64,000 nucleotides of DNA from Viola odorata. Its lineage: Eukaryota > Streptophyta > Magnoliopsida > Malpighiales > Violaceae. Position 1 is the first letter of the stretch. Every line of letters starts with the position of its first letter. Of the stretch, positions 37,465 through 50,129 are shown one piece after another. Location: contig OY829540.1 in NCBI GenBank assembly GCA_963691705.1, forward strand, positions 72,588,367 to 72,652,366. The letters run 5' to 3'. The notes under the pieces were generated by a model. It was not told the DNA's origin, ran no database searches, and saw only the letters and a list, made by a program, of their open reading frames with translations. The position numbers and the translations under genes are program-made.

Positions 37465-40400
37465 TTATACATTGACGGTCACGCCTCTTGCTCCGTTAAT
37501 ATACGGCGACGGAGCTATATCTTCTGCATACAAGGAACCAGTGTTCCATCCATGCTTAGTTGGGTCATATTTCTCTCCATCACCCCAAAGAGCATAAGCT
37601 TCCTCGCCATGAACTGCATCGTCTCCGATCGCGAGTTGTTCGTCAGGCATCCGTAACGGTATAAACAACCTTATTGCGAGAAGGATTAAGGTTGTTGATA
37701 CTATGTTCCAACCTATGACAAACAATGCTGCAACAATTTGCTTCAGGAATTGAATCCCACCATTCCCACCATAGAATGCACCTCTTGTTTTTACTGGAAG
37801 TATAAGCTCGCAAAGGACGGGCTCTGCTAAAAGCCCAGTAAGAAGCCCACCTAAAAGCCCAGCCACCGCATGCGTGTGAAATACACCCAATGTGTCATCC
37901 ACCTATCAGCCCAAACAATAAGGAATGTTAGTTTTCTATTTCTTTTTCATATTTTTATTTTTATATTTAAATAAATAACTACTAAATAAATATTATATAT
38001 TTGAATAATAGAATTAATAAAAAACGTAATACACCTGACGTCACTCTTCTTCTTTTTTAATTCTGCTGACAACTGTACATCTGACTTCTTATAATGAGTT
38101 ATGGATGGAATTATTATTACTTCCCGACAAATTATCAGAAGACTTCTGAAACAATTCTTTATAGGGTCTTTTGGCATAATATTTTTTAAAATCTGATAAG
38201 CAATTTTAACCATTAGATCAACTGTAATAAAAGTAAAAGGAAAAAGAATTAATGACTGACGTGATAATCATTTACTTTAATCTATTTGTATATTTTTTTC
38301 TAAAACGATATCATTTCGAGAGTATCTATTGCATTTTCTTTCTAATTTGTTCAAAAATATTTTTGGGTTTTCACTGGACTTACTTTTGGTATGAATTGTC
38401 ATTAGTGCTCATTCATTAGTCACCTAACATATGTAACACGTTTATTCATCTAATTAAAGAGCTATCATTTAGATTTTGGTTTTAATCTAATCTTTATCTA
38501 CCGCCGGTGCAGTTGAAATCTACCAAACAATTTGGTGCATTGAGTCAAAATTGGCGGAAGAAATGATTGGAGGGTGGAAAAGATTGTAGGAACATTACAA
38601 CTTTTAGAAGCCACCTCGTCTTAAAAAATGGGGAAAAAAAGGAGCCAACAAAACTAGGAATCAAATCTAACTAATCATAATAAAAAATTGTATCATCTAA
38701 CTAATCCTCCTAAATAACTAGTTTGTGCGATTTATAAATGATAATTAACAGTGTTCATCGCTCGATATCGAAGTATATCGGTAATAAAAATTCGATATTT
38801 GGTACTCCCTCCGGACCGCAATAACTGTCATTTTCCTACGGAATGTTACTGTACACTTTACTTGACTTTTTAATGTTTGCTTTACTGAATGTTACTGTTT
38901 CAGAAAGTCAATTAATATGGTCCAGAGGGAGTATATCATACTAAAAATAATAGATATTATATCATATTATCTATTGTTTGATATCATTGTTAAACTACCG
39001 AAATAATTTCGATACCGAATCAAACTATAGGCTGACGATTTTGTGAAAAAGAAAGGGGGTTTCGAGGAGAGAAGGAGAGAAAAGAGAGAGTTAGAATTAG
39101 ATATTTAGATTAGATAAGAAAACGAGGGTGTGGTGTGGTGTGTATGTGTCTACGTCTTATATTTTTATTTTTTTAATTTAAAGTATAAATATATGAAAGG
39201 TAAAGTTATAATTGGGGTGCACAACCGACTGAAAAGCTAGAAACAATACAAAATGAAGAGGGGATTTGAATTTGATGCAATACCTTTTGTAGCAGCGTGG
39301 ACTTCTTATGAATCACCATCATAGACACCCAAGGAATGCTACCAGCAAGTATCCCCATCACAATAGCCGCCCAAGATTGAACCAAACCTACCAATTATTC
39401 CAATCCAAAGACCATATCATTATCAACTACAAAATCAAACAAAGTTAGAAATCATAATAACAACAGTTGTAATCAATGCTTAACTAATTACCTGCTCCTG
39501 GAGTAATGCAAACTAGACCTGTCATCATTCCCTGAACAGCTCCGATGACCGATGGTTTACCGAAGAAAACGACATCGAGAGATGTCCAGATAAGGAGGCT
39601 CGTTGCTGCACAGATGTTAGTGTTTAGTATAGCAATAGAAGCATCAATATTAGCAGCATAGGGTGCACCACCATTGAATCCTGACCACCCCATCCATAGC
39701 AGCCCTGCTCCGGCGAGCATCAGCAGCACATTATTTGGTGGAAACCTTTCCCTATCACTCTTAATCCTAGGCCCAACCTGTAGAAACAAGTCTAAAGTTA
39801 ATATTATTGCATAAAAAATACACAATTAGACATCAAATTTGGGTAAAAAGATCAAACTTTACAGTATCCAATAAGCCAAAATACAGAGTTGGACATCAAA
39901 TTTGGGTAGAAGGATTAGAATTTGTAGTGCCCAATAAGCTAAAATACACAACTGGACATCAAATCTGGGTAAAAGAATCAGAAGTTATAAGACCCAACAA
40001 GCTAAAATAGGCCAAAATACACAGTTATGCATCAAATTTGGGAGAAGGATCAAAATTTATAACACCCAATAAGCTAAAATAGGCCAGTCGATATCAAATT
40101 TAGTGGAAATGATCAGAATTTATAGTACCCACCATTAAGCTAAAATACACAAACAGACATCAAATATGGGTAAAAGGAGAAAATTTTATAGGACCCAGTA
40201 AGCTAAAATACACAAACAGGCATCAAATTTGGGTAAAAGGATGAGAATTTATAGCACCCAATAAGCTAAAATCAAATTTGGGTAAAAGAATCAAAATTTA
40301 TAGTACCCATAAGCTAAAATACACAAACAGACATCAAATTTGAGTGAAATAATCAGAATTTATAGCTCCCAATAAGCTAAATTGCACAATTAAACATCAA

Positions 40401-41067
40401 ATTAGGGTAAAAGGATGAGAATTTACAGTACCCAATAAGCTGCTGTTAGTCCTGCAATGCCAGAAGAGAGGTGAATGACATATCCTCCAGAGTAATCAAT
40501 GACACCCCAGTGATACAGAAACCCTCCACCCCAAAGACTAAAAGCACCAACTGTGTAAGAAAATATGAGCCAAAGAGGCACAAAAGCCATCCAAGCTTTG
40601 ATATTTATGCGCCCAAGAACAGACCCAGCAAGCAAAATCATGGTAATTGCAGCAAAAGTGAACTGAAAATACACAAGCGATGCCATTGGATAGAGTGGCG
40701 CCACAGTCTCATCTTCCCCTTCCTCATTTTTATGAGTACTGCTAGGAATTCTTGCTTGGCCGATCAGATACTTCTGGCCTAAAGCAGGCGCGCCTTTACC
40801 CCAAAATGGTAACAATTCGTCGCCAAAAGCCATGCGATAACAGAGCAGAACCCAACAAATTAGCACAGCAGCAAAGGCGTAAAGTGCCATAAACGCAGAG
40901 TTCACAGCCCATTTCTTCTTGACTATACTTGCGTAGAGAATGACAAGTCCTGGCATGCTCTGGATTGAGACGAGAGTGGAAGCTGTCATTTGCCATGCGT
41001 TGTCTCCTTTGTTCAGCCATGGAGGAACTGCTGGCAAATCCACACCGTATGCTGTTGAAACATTCAT
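37465..41067 (-). CDS. AMT2: AMT2-type ammonium transporter
   Basis: Four exons on the minus strand: 40432-41067, 39492-39777, 39284-39387, 37465-37902, giving 487 residues. AMT/Mep/Rh proteins move ammonium across the plasma membrane through a trimer of 11-helix subunits. The N-terminus ([19 protein letters not shown]) and the closely AMT2-like body ([30 protein letters not shown]) place it in the AMT2 clade. The pore His pair is present: His199 in [13 protein letters not shown] and His353 in [12 protein letters not shown]. The C-terminal tail with the conserved [14 protein letters not shown] motif, which couples subunits allosterically, is intact. Splice frames are phases 0, 1 and 0. Intron 1 is almost wholly a minisatellite; intron 3 carries a Stowaway element. 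Confidence 0.95.
38755..39030. repeat. Decayed repeat of the cggtat family, split by a Stowaway element
   Basis: Phrases gatatcgaagtatatcggtaat and, after the insertion, accgaaataatttcgataccg resemble the subterminal sequence of other repeats in this window. It lies in intron 3 of the ammonium transporter. Confidence 0.5.
38815..38931. mobile_element. Stowaway-like MITE (Tc1/mariner)
   Basis: 117 bp with ends CTCCCTCCGGACC and, reversed, CTCCCTCTGGACC, flanked on both sides by TA (38813-38814 and 38932-38933). This is the standard Stowaway terminus and target duplication. It has no coding capacity. Confidence 0.9.
39811..40441. repeat. Minisatellite of splice-junction units filling AMT2 intron 1
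   Basis: About ten units of 49-72 bp (mostly 61-66). On the minus strand each holds AGCTTATTGG or a variant, followed by a donor-like GTRCTATAAATTCT, then ACCCAAATTTGATG, and TATTTTAG before the next unit. The unit nearest exon 1 includes the true junction (exon end TTATTGG at 40432, donor GTACTG). Of the ten junction copies seven keep GT; the others read AT, GC and GA. The array spans virtually the entire 654-bp intron. Confidence 0.92.
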
Positions 41068-41125
41068 CACAACCCAGCTAATTGAAACCCAACAATTTCT
41101 TCTAACCTTTTTTTGCTGCTCAGAA

Positions 41126-41136
41126 CTTATATATAG
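41126..41136 (-). promoter_or_regulatory. TATA box of the ammonium transporter
   Basis: CTATATATAAG on the minus strand about 60 bp upstream of the ATG at 41067. It is a canonical plant TATA box. Confidence 0.6.
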
Positions 41137-42731
41137 ACAAATACAGAGACGGGTCGATCAAATTCTGAAACTTTTTGACTGTATGATAATTGATAGTGTT
41201 AAAGTAGCCGTATGGTCTCGAACTGGAATTTATAACTCTTTGTTTCACATGGAATTTATTAATTTGGGGATATGTTGTGATGTAAAACCATTGAATTGAA
41301 ATTTCGATTGGATCTTTTCACATTAATAAACGAGTCATGTGTAAGTATAATTAAGGTGGGTCTGGTTTTGGTCAACACATCTTCTTCCCCGTAATGTGAA
41401 GAAGGTGCCGTGAACTTGCTGTGCGTGTGTGTGGTCGGTCAATTTCTGAAATGTACGGATATTAGGTGAAAGCTTGACCTTAAATTCATAGTTGTGGTTT
41501 TATATTTAAAATAACACTAAATTTAACTAATTACTATTATTATTTTAAAAAAATATATACTAGTGGATGATTAGGTGCAAGTAATTTTTTAGTTTTATTT
41601 ATAAATACCAGTTCGTTAGTTACGATGTGTATCATTTAACGAGTCAATTTAAATAAGAATGTGAATATAAATATGAATGTGGGGATTACTTTTTGTTTAA
41701 ACCCTTGATAAATTATAAAAAAAAAATTGACTATTAATGATACTTAGTTTTCTTCATGGTTTGATAAGTTAATTATTCAAAATTAATGGGATTATTAAAC
41801 TTGAATTTCCCCATCATTAGATCATTTTTCTTTTAAAAAAGTTTTTAAAAAAAAACTTGGTCTCCAACGGTGTATGGTTTCTTGTCAATTTGTCCAAACA
41901 TGAAGAATAATTTTAAGTATTGACTAAATTTTTTTCTTTTATTGATTCCTACCAATCGGAACGAGACACTCCGATTTTGAAGAATAGATTGGTTATATAA
42001 GAAAGCACGTGTATCAGCTATTGACGAAGACCAAAAAAACGTATACTCCTACAATGTTTTAGTGAGTTTTCTATTCCTAGTGTTTAGAATTTTCAAATTG
42101 GTTTGTAAGAACATTCTCAAGTCATTTGATGAGATCCCATGCAAGAGGTTAAGGACTATTATAAAAAGATTAAAAATTTTGAGGAGCGAATATGAAAGAT
42201 AAATGAAAAAGGAATAGAAGTTTAAGGATGTTATAGAAGAACTAAAAACATTAGGGATGAAAAGGAAGGACTAATACGGAAGAACCAACAAGTTAGACCC
42301 CCCCTGGTCCTAAGGAGACTCTACCCCTGATGGGATCAGGTTTGTAATTCTCGTAAAATGTTTCGATAAGTAATTAATTCATAAATAAAGTCGAACTAAT
42401 AATTGTGAGAGTACTGAATTATTCGTACCAAGAACGTACCATAATATTCATAGCACCAAGACCAAGCAAACGATGAGCACAAAGTGTAAATCTTACCAGC
42501 TACTTACTTTCAACAAGTTAAAATGTAAAATTAACCTCTTTTCGGCCAATTATAAAGCTCTTTGGAAAGAAATAGAGAGAATATCTTAAAAGACCGAAAA
42601 ATGCGTCATTAACTCTAAACCGGCCCGTTAACTAGTCTGGAATTAAAGTCACTCTAATACAAGCTTTGTTTTTACATGTCGAGAAGAATCTAGGAAATGA
42701 AATCAATTACAAGTAATTACATAAATTCGTT
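41137..42731. other. Spacer between transporter promoter and Nudix gene
   Basis: AT-rich; no gene or clear element recognised. Confidence 0.5.
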
Positions 42732-45243
42732 TCATGTCATATTGCGTAAGTCCTTTTGTAATTGTTGAAAATCTGGTAGATCTGGTAATTGATGAAGAAA
42801 ACATGGAGGCCGCTGGAAAATAACAGAGGCTGGTCGAATTAGAATGCTAGCAGTCAATCCGCAAACAATGAAAACTCCTGCTTGCTCCGATTTATATTCA
42901 AATGCATGGAGAGAGTATTTCCGATGCATCCATTCCTTTTCTTCACATCGATGATTTTCATCCTAATTAAAAATAAGAAGATGAAAATAAATAAACAAAA
43001 CTAATTGGACTATTTAGTAAATAAATAAATCTCTTAAATTAACCTTGAGGAACATCTCTAATGGGACATCAAAGACAGCATCCACTTCATCTGGATTGAG
43101 TATTGGCTTGAAATCCTCCATCCTGCTGAGTATTCCAACTACAGGAACTACTTTCAGTTGTTGCTGCAAGAAATTTGTTTATGTGATTAACATATACGAA
43201 AAAAATACAGAGGAACTTTCATAATATTTATATATACTCTTTTTTAGAGGAGGGACTCGATCGCGAGTCCTACTATTATTTATTGTCTGTGAAGTACGAA
43301 CACTGATACGGATACCGAACATGATACGGATACCGACATTGTGGCGCGAAAAAATTAAAAATTATAGGACACCCACATGGTATATATGTATATTAGTTTA
43401 TGTTATAAGAAAATACCATTCAAACAATAATATAAAATGTGTTGGTGGTAGTAGCATATATACGACCTAGCCTTACATTAGCAATACAGAAGCTACACGT
43501 TAGGGTTAATGGTTATAAATTACACGGTTTTAAAAGTTGAACTTTGAAAATACTATAACCTAGGTAATAGTGGGATAAACCTCAAAGGGACTCATACACG
43601 TGTAGCCATCTTATTAGTTTGAGTGCACGCCTAGTTAGAATATCGAGTGCACTATATAATTTTTCTGTGTACCGGATAGAGTGATTGAAATAAATGTTTT
43701 TTACGAGAATCATACTAAGTTTTTTTCTTTTTTTTAAAAAATAAAAATAAAAATAAGTAAACCAAAAAAACAAACAAAATAAATAAATGAGAATAATTAA
43801 ATACCTGGGAAATGAAAGGCTCTAACTTTGCAATAACTTGAACAAGGCCTGGATCCAGCCCAATCTCTTCATGGGCTTCTCTTAATGCGGTGGCGGAATC
43901 ATCTGCATCTCCTTCATCTGTCCTTCCTCCAGGCAACGCTAGGTGGCAGTGGCAGATATTTGTATTGACCACAAATTATCTTTATTTTATATTAATTTTA
44001 TTAAAACATATAAGGATAAATATGGTAGTTTCAATTATTTTTCTATTCTCATATTTTAATCATTTTATTTATTTTTATATAGTCTTTTGAAAAACATTGT
44101 TTGAGTCATCTTTAATATCAAGAAATTTTAAGGAGTAGGAAATATTTATGGAGTGGAAAGTAACAAAAATTAACAATACCATAAGTGAAAGATTTATTTT
44201 TTATGTATTTAATTTTTTTGTTAAAAATGATTTTTTTATTAAATGTATATATTTTGTTTCACTTAATTTTCAATGATTTTTTTATTGAAAATGAAAATTA
44301 GTTGGTTTTTATGTTGTGGGAGAAATTAAAAATAATAAAAATTACTCGAGAAAAAAAAAATGGCTTGGAAGCAAATAGGGATGGCAATGGGTACCCATCC
44401 CCGCATATCCGCTCATAACCATTCCCGCAATTACGGGTATGGATAATACCCGCATTTATAATTACGGGTATGGATATATCCATACCCGCAATATACCCGC
44501 AACATACCCGCAAAATGCCTCTCTCTTTTCTCCTCTCTCTCCCACTCTCTCTCCTTTCTCCTCTCTTTCTCATCTTTTTTTATTTTTCTCCCGTAATAAA
44601 AACTCAATTTCTTCCTTAATCCTTGAACAAAATAAATTAAAAATTACAAAAACATAATCTTCATCTTAAGATGAGTAATTACATATCCACTTTTCATACT
44701 TTTCTTAATCTTTTATAAATGGGTTTTTTCTTAATCAAATTGTTTAAATATATTTTGAATTAATTTAGAAGCTTATTAAGTGAAATAATTAATAAGTATA
44801 AATGAGTTTTTTTTTAATCAAATTATTTAAATATATTTTGAATTAATTTAGAAGTTTATTAAGTGAAATAATTAATAAGTAAATGTAATTGGATATCCAT
44901 TACATATCCAATTGGGTAATAGGTATAGTAAGTATGGATAATAATGGATATTTAATTGCTGGTATGAGTGGATATTTATCCATACTCGCCCATACCCGCA
45001 TAATTGCCATCCCTAAAAGCAAACAACATACAAATTGAAACAATAGAAACCTATATAATTGAGTTGAATTATTTGCCTGTTTTGCGGAAAATAGATAAGA
45101 AACGACATGTAGTTCGTTCATTACTTACTTACCTGGATGAGAAGAAAACTTCATGGACCTTTTGGTAAGAAAGACACGTAGTTCGCCATCACAGCCTTCG
45201 AATAGACAAATCAAGACCGCTGCTCTCTTTTTACTCCAATTTT
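42732..45243 (-). pseudogene. CoA-type Nudix hydrolase, first exon missing
   Basis: Four minus-strand exons can be read: 45133-45243, 43805-43938, 43044-43163, 42732-42962, in consistent phase without stops (about 198 residues). They match plant NUDX11/15/22-type CoA diphosphatases: KKRAAVLICLFEG and FLTKRS in the first, the Nudix box core REAHEEIGL in the second, VVPVVGIL and NPDEVDAVFDVPLEMFLK in the third, a family-typical C-terminus in the fourth. The start codon and first exon are absent. The receptor-kinase duplicate begins at 45252, 9 bp beyond the first readable exon, removing the acceptor's upstream context. At the second exon boundary the reading is HP-ALPGG, without the conserved Gly-Glu-Val of the CoA-Nudix signature. 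Probably a decapitated gene; a surviving promoter-proximal exon elsewhere cannot be excluded. Confidence 0.7.
44376..45015. mobile_element. hAT-like MITE with target duplication
   Basis: 640 bp with 13-bp perfect terminal inverted repeats, TAGGGATGGCAAT at the left and ATTGCCATCCCTA at the right, flanked by 8-bp duplications GAAGCAAA / AAAGCAAA (one mismatch). The subterminal regions repeat cccgca, acgggtatggata and catacccgc. An internal direct repeat (about 44725-44790 and 44810-44880) contains ttttgaattaatttagaag. It has no coding capacity and lies in an intron of the Nudix gene. Confidence 0.9.
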
Positions 45244-45251
45244 CTGTTCAA

Positions 45252-48200
45252 GTCTCTGCCAATGAAACTTCCTAATGCCAAAAATAACAGATGCCGCAAA
45301 GGCACCAAGAGATATGGTGTGGAATTGGTCCAGCTTGTGAAATAAATAGAGATAAAAACCATTCTCATATACGAGGGGCAAGAGGATGTTACCATTTTTG
45401 TAGATGTTATTAAGATTTCAGTGGTTTTCTGGTATCCTAATCAGAGTATCTGAACTGAAGTCCACCTGAAGGCTGAAACCATGGTTTTGAGTGCTTAGAC
45501 GTTCCGGTCGCAGGCTTGCGATTCCTGGTTCTTACCCGACCTAAGAGGCCAAAACCATGAATTATTCTGATAGGCAAGCTAGAGGCATTCTCTCTATGGT
45601 AGGGGATTACTTTCGTTCATAAGAGATTTCTGTTTTGAGTGCTTAGGCTATCTTGGTTCTAACCAGACCGAAATGGCTAAAACCATTCTTCCCATCATAG
45701 GAGATTAAACAATGTCGATATTTTAAGAGATCATTTTTAAAGTTTGAGTCGAGTTAAGGGCTGAGAGTTGAGTTAAAGATGAACCGGAAAAAGAGGAATT
45801 TACTAGTTGAAACAACTCCATGCGTTTGTAAATAACAGAGGTGTAATTCTCTTTCTGTTTGAAAAGTGGGGTGATTCCCTCTAAATGCAAAAAGAGTAGT
45901 ATAGACATTAATCTGTTGCTTAAAAATATAAGGCTGCACTGAGCTCTGTTTATATGTAGCACACAACCCTATAAGCCACCCAAGCTTGGGAAACAGTAGG
46001 TAAAAAGATAACCATACCAGAGGAAAAAGAAAAAAGAAAAGAGAGTAAACAGCACATCTTCCCTACTTTCTTTTTTCATTATATCGAACTATATATTACC
46101 TTGGCAGAGGAATTAATGGAGTTTCAACTGCAACAGAAATATCCGGTTCATTGGCAGCTAATTCAATTGCCAAACACTCATTCAATTCTGCGACTACTCG
46201 ATTCATGTTTGGTCTCTCTGCTGAGGTAGACGACATGCATGACACCGCTATTTCTACAGCTCTCCAGGCAGAGTTGATGCCAAACTGACCAGCTAGTATT
46301 GGATCAACGATAGCTGTAATATCTCCATTTTCAAGCAAGGAATCGACCCACTGTCTTAACCTAGACCTCTCAATTGACTTAGCAGTTTCAGATTTGCCTG
46401 TGATTATGTTTAAGAGAACCAGCCCGAAACTGTAGACATCACTTTTCTCCGTCAGCCAATTGCTCTCATAGTACCTGAAGTTTGCCGCAAGGAAATTTGT
46501 TGAGTTCCTATAAGATTTGTTGGACAATATATTTCTATTGTCTGTCTTACAACCAAGTTGTCTTCCAAGAATAAACATTAATGTTGAACATTAAACATAA
46601 AACAATCATTAGATGGTAAAAGTCCGAACTACTCACTCAGGGTCGAGGTACCCAGGGGTGCCAACAACAGTGGTTAATATGTGAGAGTCATCACTTTCGA
46701 CTGGGAACATTCTTGACAGTCCAAAATCAGATAATTTAGCTTGGAATTTATTGTTTAATAGGATGTTGGTAGCCTTCACATCTCTATGCACAATTGGTGG
46801 ATTACACCCATGGTGTAGATACTCCAATCCTACATCCATATTCTCCATTACTTGCATAATTATATAGGTCATTAATGAGAAAGAAGACAAAAAAAATAGT
46901 ACGGAAATGATCATAGCCGGTGCTAACCTTTTGCTGCGTCGAGTGATATTTGAAGCCTTCTCTTCCAATTCAATGTATTTCGGTATCTCTCTAGATACAG
47001 CAATCCACACATAAAAGTGGTACAAACATTAGTAATTGTTTGGAAGCTGAGTTTTTAGAATTCTATCTCAACCATGCATGTTTGATGCATATAGGGTCTG
47101 AAAGGAGTTCAATCTGATTTGTAGGCATTAGTACCATTGTAAATGAAACTCTTATCAAAACAAAAGAAGTAAATGAACCTGATAGATGCTCTTGCAAGTC
47201 CCCATTGGCCATGTACTCGTAGACGAGTGCTAGGATAGTGCCTTCATAACAAAAGCCTATAAGTGTAGTCAAGTTTCCATGGTAAACACTCAAAAGTATT
47301 TTGACTTGCAATTGGGAGAATAAGCATCTCACTAGATAGTTCCCATGATAAACTCTCAAAAGAACTTGTCCAATATTCAAAAATTCTGCACAATTTGATT
47401 GATGTTTTCTACATACCTCCGCCTCAAATTGCTTATACCCTTGAAGTGACGATGGAGAAATCATCTTGACGGCAACTTGTGTGTCATCTACGAGGCCATG
47501 GTAAACTGTTCCAAACCCACCCTTGCCAAGAACCCTTTCAAAGTTGTTTGTAATATTCTTTACCTCATCACATGTGAACTGTCGCTTCTTGGACTCCAAT
47601 AACTCGCATGTTTTGTTCGCTTTTCCAGCCAATGGCACTTTACCAAGTTTAACAATTAAGTCAATAGTTAATCAACAAATGTCCTGCATCTACTTGATTA
47701 AGTTAAGCTACGAAATTCATGAAAGTTCGAGTTAATGACAGTTCTTCATACCTTGCTGTTTTTGTGTTCTAAACCACCAGAATAAGGCAGCGAGTGATGA
47801 TGCAACGACGAGCAATGCAGCAATGGATGCAGCTACTGGAACAAGAAATTTCATCTCCTTCTTGCATGGAGAGGATTGACAGAGTTTTGGATTTCCGCTG
47901 AGGCTGGAGTTTATCAAGTATTTTTAGTAAATGTAAAGCTTTTCTATATGAAATCAGGTGGGAAAACACACAATTGGCAGTCTGAAATTGTGCCTGCTAA
48001 ATATTAATGATTTTCTTGTTTTGATAGAAGACAACCTCAATTGTAGAAGACCGCTTCTTTCCCTTTCAATGAGCCCTTGTGGAACTGAGCCTGTGAGTTT
48101 GTTCCCCGACAAGTTTCTGCACATTGGTAACAAACAAGATCATGTGGTGATGGCTATAACTTCCCGTCTAGTCTGAGATTTTCAGTTTTTGTCTGAAGTA

Positions 48201-50129
48201 ACTCACAAGGTTTTCAAGGAGTTCATTTGAGACAGGAAACCAGGCACTAATCCAGTCAAACCATTATTTGACAAGTCCCTGAGATTGTACAAGAAAAATC
48301 AATTGAAGCCTCACATTCCGTAAATGGATGTAGCAGATCTTTTATAAGAGGTTAATCCAAAAGCTTCTATACTGAGGGATCAAGAACTTACAGGCTCTCT
48401 AACAAGTTGAGGTCGAAGATATCAGCGCTAACCCTCCCGGTCAACCCACTTGAGGTCAAATTCCTGATTTCGAATGCTAGTTAGTACTGTTAATACTGGT
48501 GCTCAAAACTTTAACATGTGAAATTAAAGGGAAAAAGAAAAGTGGACTTACAGGGATGTGATTCTTGGACTATCATAGTCCTCGTAGTTGCAAACAATAC
48601 CTTCCCATGAGTAATTTCGAGGGGAGCATGGATCTCCTTGCCAGTTTCTTTTTATTCCATATGTTAATTTGATGTTCATGATTGCATCAGCTGAAATGTT
48701 CACGCAGAACAGGATTAAGAATTGATTATCATTCGGTGTATGTGACGATTAATTTGGATGGTCATACGGTCTTCTTCGGCTGATTGTGGTTGCAGGAGAT
48801 CAACTACTGAATAAACCTCAAAAGCATTGATATAGAGTGGAAGTGCTGAACCTTGAGCCTTATAAAGAGAGAATCGATAGTTCCCATCAGTAAAGGAAGA
48901 TCCTATTCAGCTGAACAGCGTAAACGTGCTCAAATAAACCAAATCCGCAGTGTTAGTCCATTCCAGTCCATTGCTGAATGAAACGTTAAACCTTGTTCTT
49001 TCGTTGGGTCGGAGTTGTTCGAGTCCAGAAAAGTGTAAGTAAGTGAATATTTTGGAAGAGGTGCCTACTCTAAGTCCCTCATATGTCAGTGGCTCATCGG
49101 CATCTGATGGTATGGCAGCAGTCCTCATGATAGCTGATGGTAGCTGGTAATCATTACTCCTGAAATTGGTTTGTGATGTATTCGTATCATAGCTATTTCG
49201 GAAGTTACAAGTATACCAGATCCGGTCATGCACATCATCCGGGTACCTGCATCCATTCATATTTCATATTTTGCTTGCGTCAGTTAAGCCATTGAAAAGT
49301 TTAACTAACAATTTTGGTTGATGCTACGTCACCTGGTTGTTTCATAGGTATCTGAAGCAATCGCACCGTTTTCTGAGTGCCAGAGTTATGTTCTCTGCAA
49401 TGTAACTTTTACTATTCAAAGGCCTAAACTCTATTGCTGAAATGAATGGCCTTCCTGAACCGGTGTCGACGAGGCAGACATGCTCCTGATTCCTCGTTGC
49501 TACATGTATTATCTCGTAGTACCAAGGAATGGTAACGTCACTTATCTGTACTGTATCCCATTTATCAGTGCCTATATGCAGATCAAACTGTGGTGGTTGA
49601 GATCTTCCATCATAATTTCCATACATAAAATAAGCTCGGATCAAGTATCTCGTCCGTTCTTTCACAGGAACCTTATAGCAGCTTCTGTTCCCCTCAGGAA
49701 AACTTCTGAGTGTATGCAACTGCATGCTTCCCACGAGTGTCGTAATAAACTGAGCTGCTATAGAATTGGTTTCACCTCTGTCAATGAATGGTGCATCAGG
49801 TATGTATTTTATTGTTGTTGTTGAGTCTGTACTGTTAACCTTTCCACCACAATCTATGCTGATGAATTCTGAGAAAGATGGAAAACAACAAACACAAAGT
49901 TTATAACCGTTTCGTAAAGATTATAGATTCGAAGTACAACTCATCATACCATGTTGTTATAATTCGTACGAACTAAACAACTCTGGTTTTGTACCTGATT
50001 GATCCTGACCATGAACCATACTCATTCCAATACCAATGCTGATAAGCGATACAAAGAGGAGCCATTGCAATATCTCCATCTTTAACTGGAACTGTTACTG
50101 TATTATAGTTCTAGTTGCTACAAACTCTT
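45252..50129. repeat. Segmental duplication, copy B
   Basis: 4.88-kb counterpart of 30804-35649, same orientation. It abuts the truncated Nudix gene on the low side and the 3' flank of the Ser/Pro-rich protein gene on the high side. Its high end falls 50 bp upstream of the receptor-kinase ATG, so the promoter was not included. Confidence 0.92.
46096..50079 (-). pseudogene. Malectin-like LRR receptor kinase, copy B, inactivated
   Basis: It has the same exon layout as the intact gene at 31606-35599. Two lesions disrupt the ectodomain. First, a 2-bp deletion at about 49360/49361 near the end of exon 2 gives RKRCDCFRYL then stop. Second, exon 3 carries a nonsense codon TGA at 48907-48909, where copy A has a Ser codon. 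The kinase exons remain open with GKGGFG, VAVKM, HRD and DFG motifs, and the juxtamembrane Cys pair (GNPKLCQSSPC) is retained, unlike copy A. The duplicated segment lacks the original promoter. A truncated ectodomain transcript is possible but a full receptor is not. Confidence 0.88.

Noticed and set aside
39811..40441. CRISPR-like array
   Set aside because: The spacing is regular, but whole units are homologous with no unique spacers and the unit derives from the adjacent exon; this is a eukaryotic minisatellite.
31606..46578. Receptor kinase copy A as a pseudogene, because its exons appear as many short frames
   Set aside because: Assembling thirteen exons with GT-AG sites gives an uninterrupted 874-residue frame with all kinase motifs.
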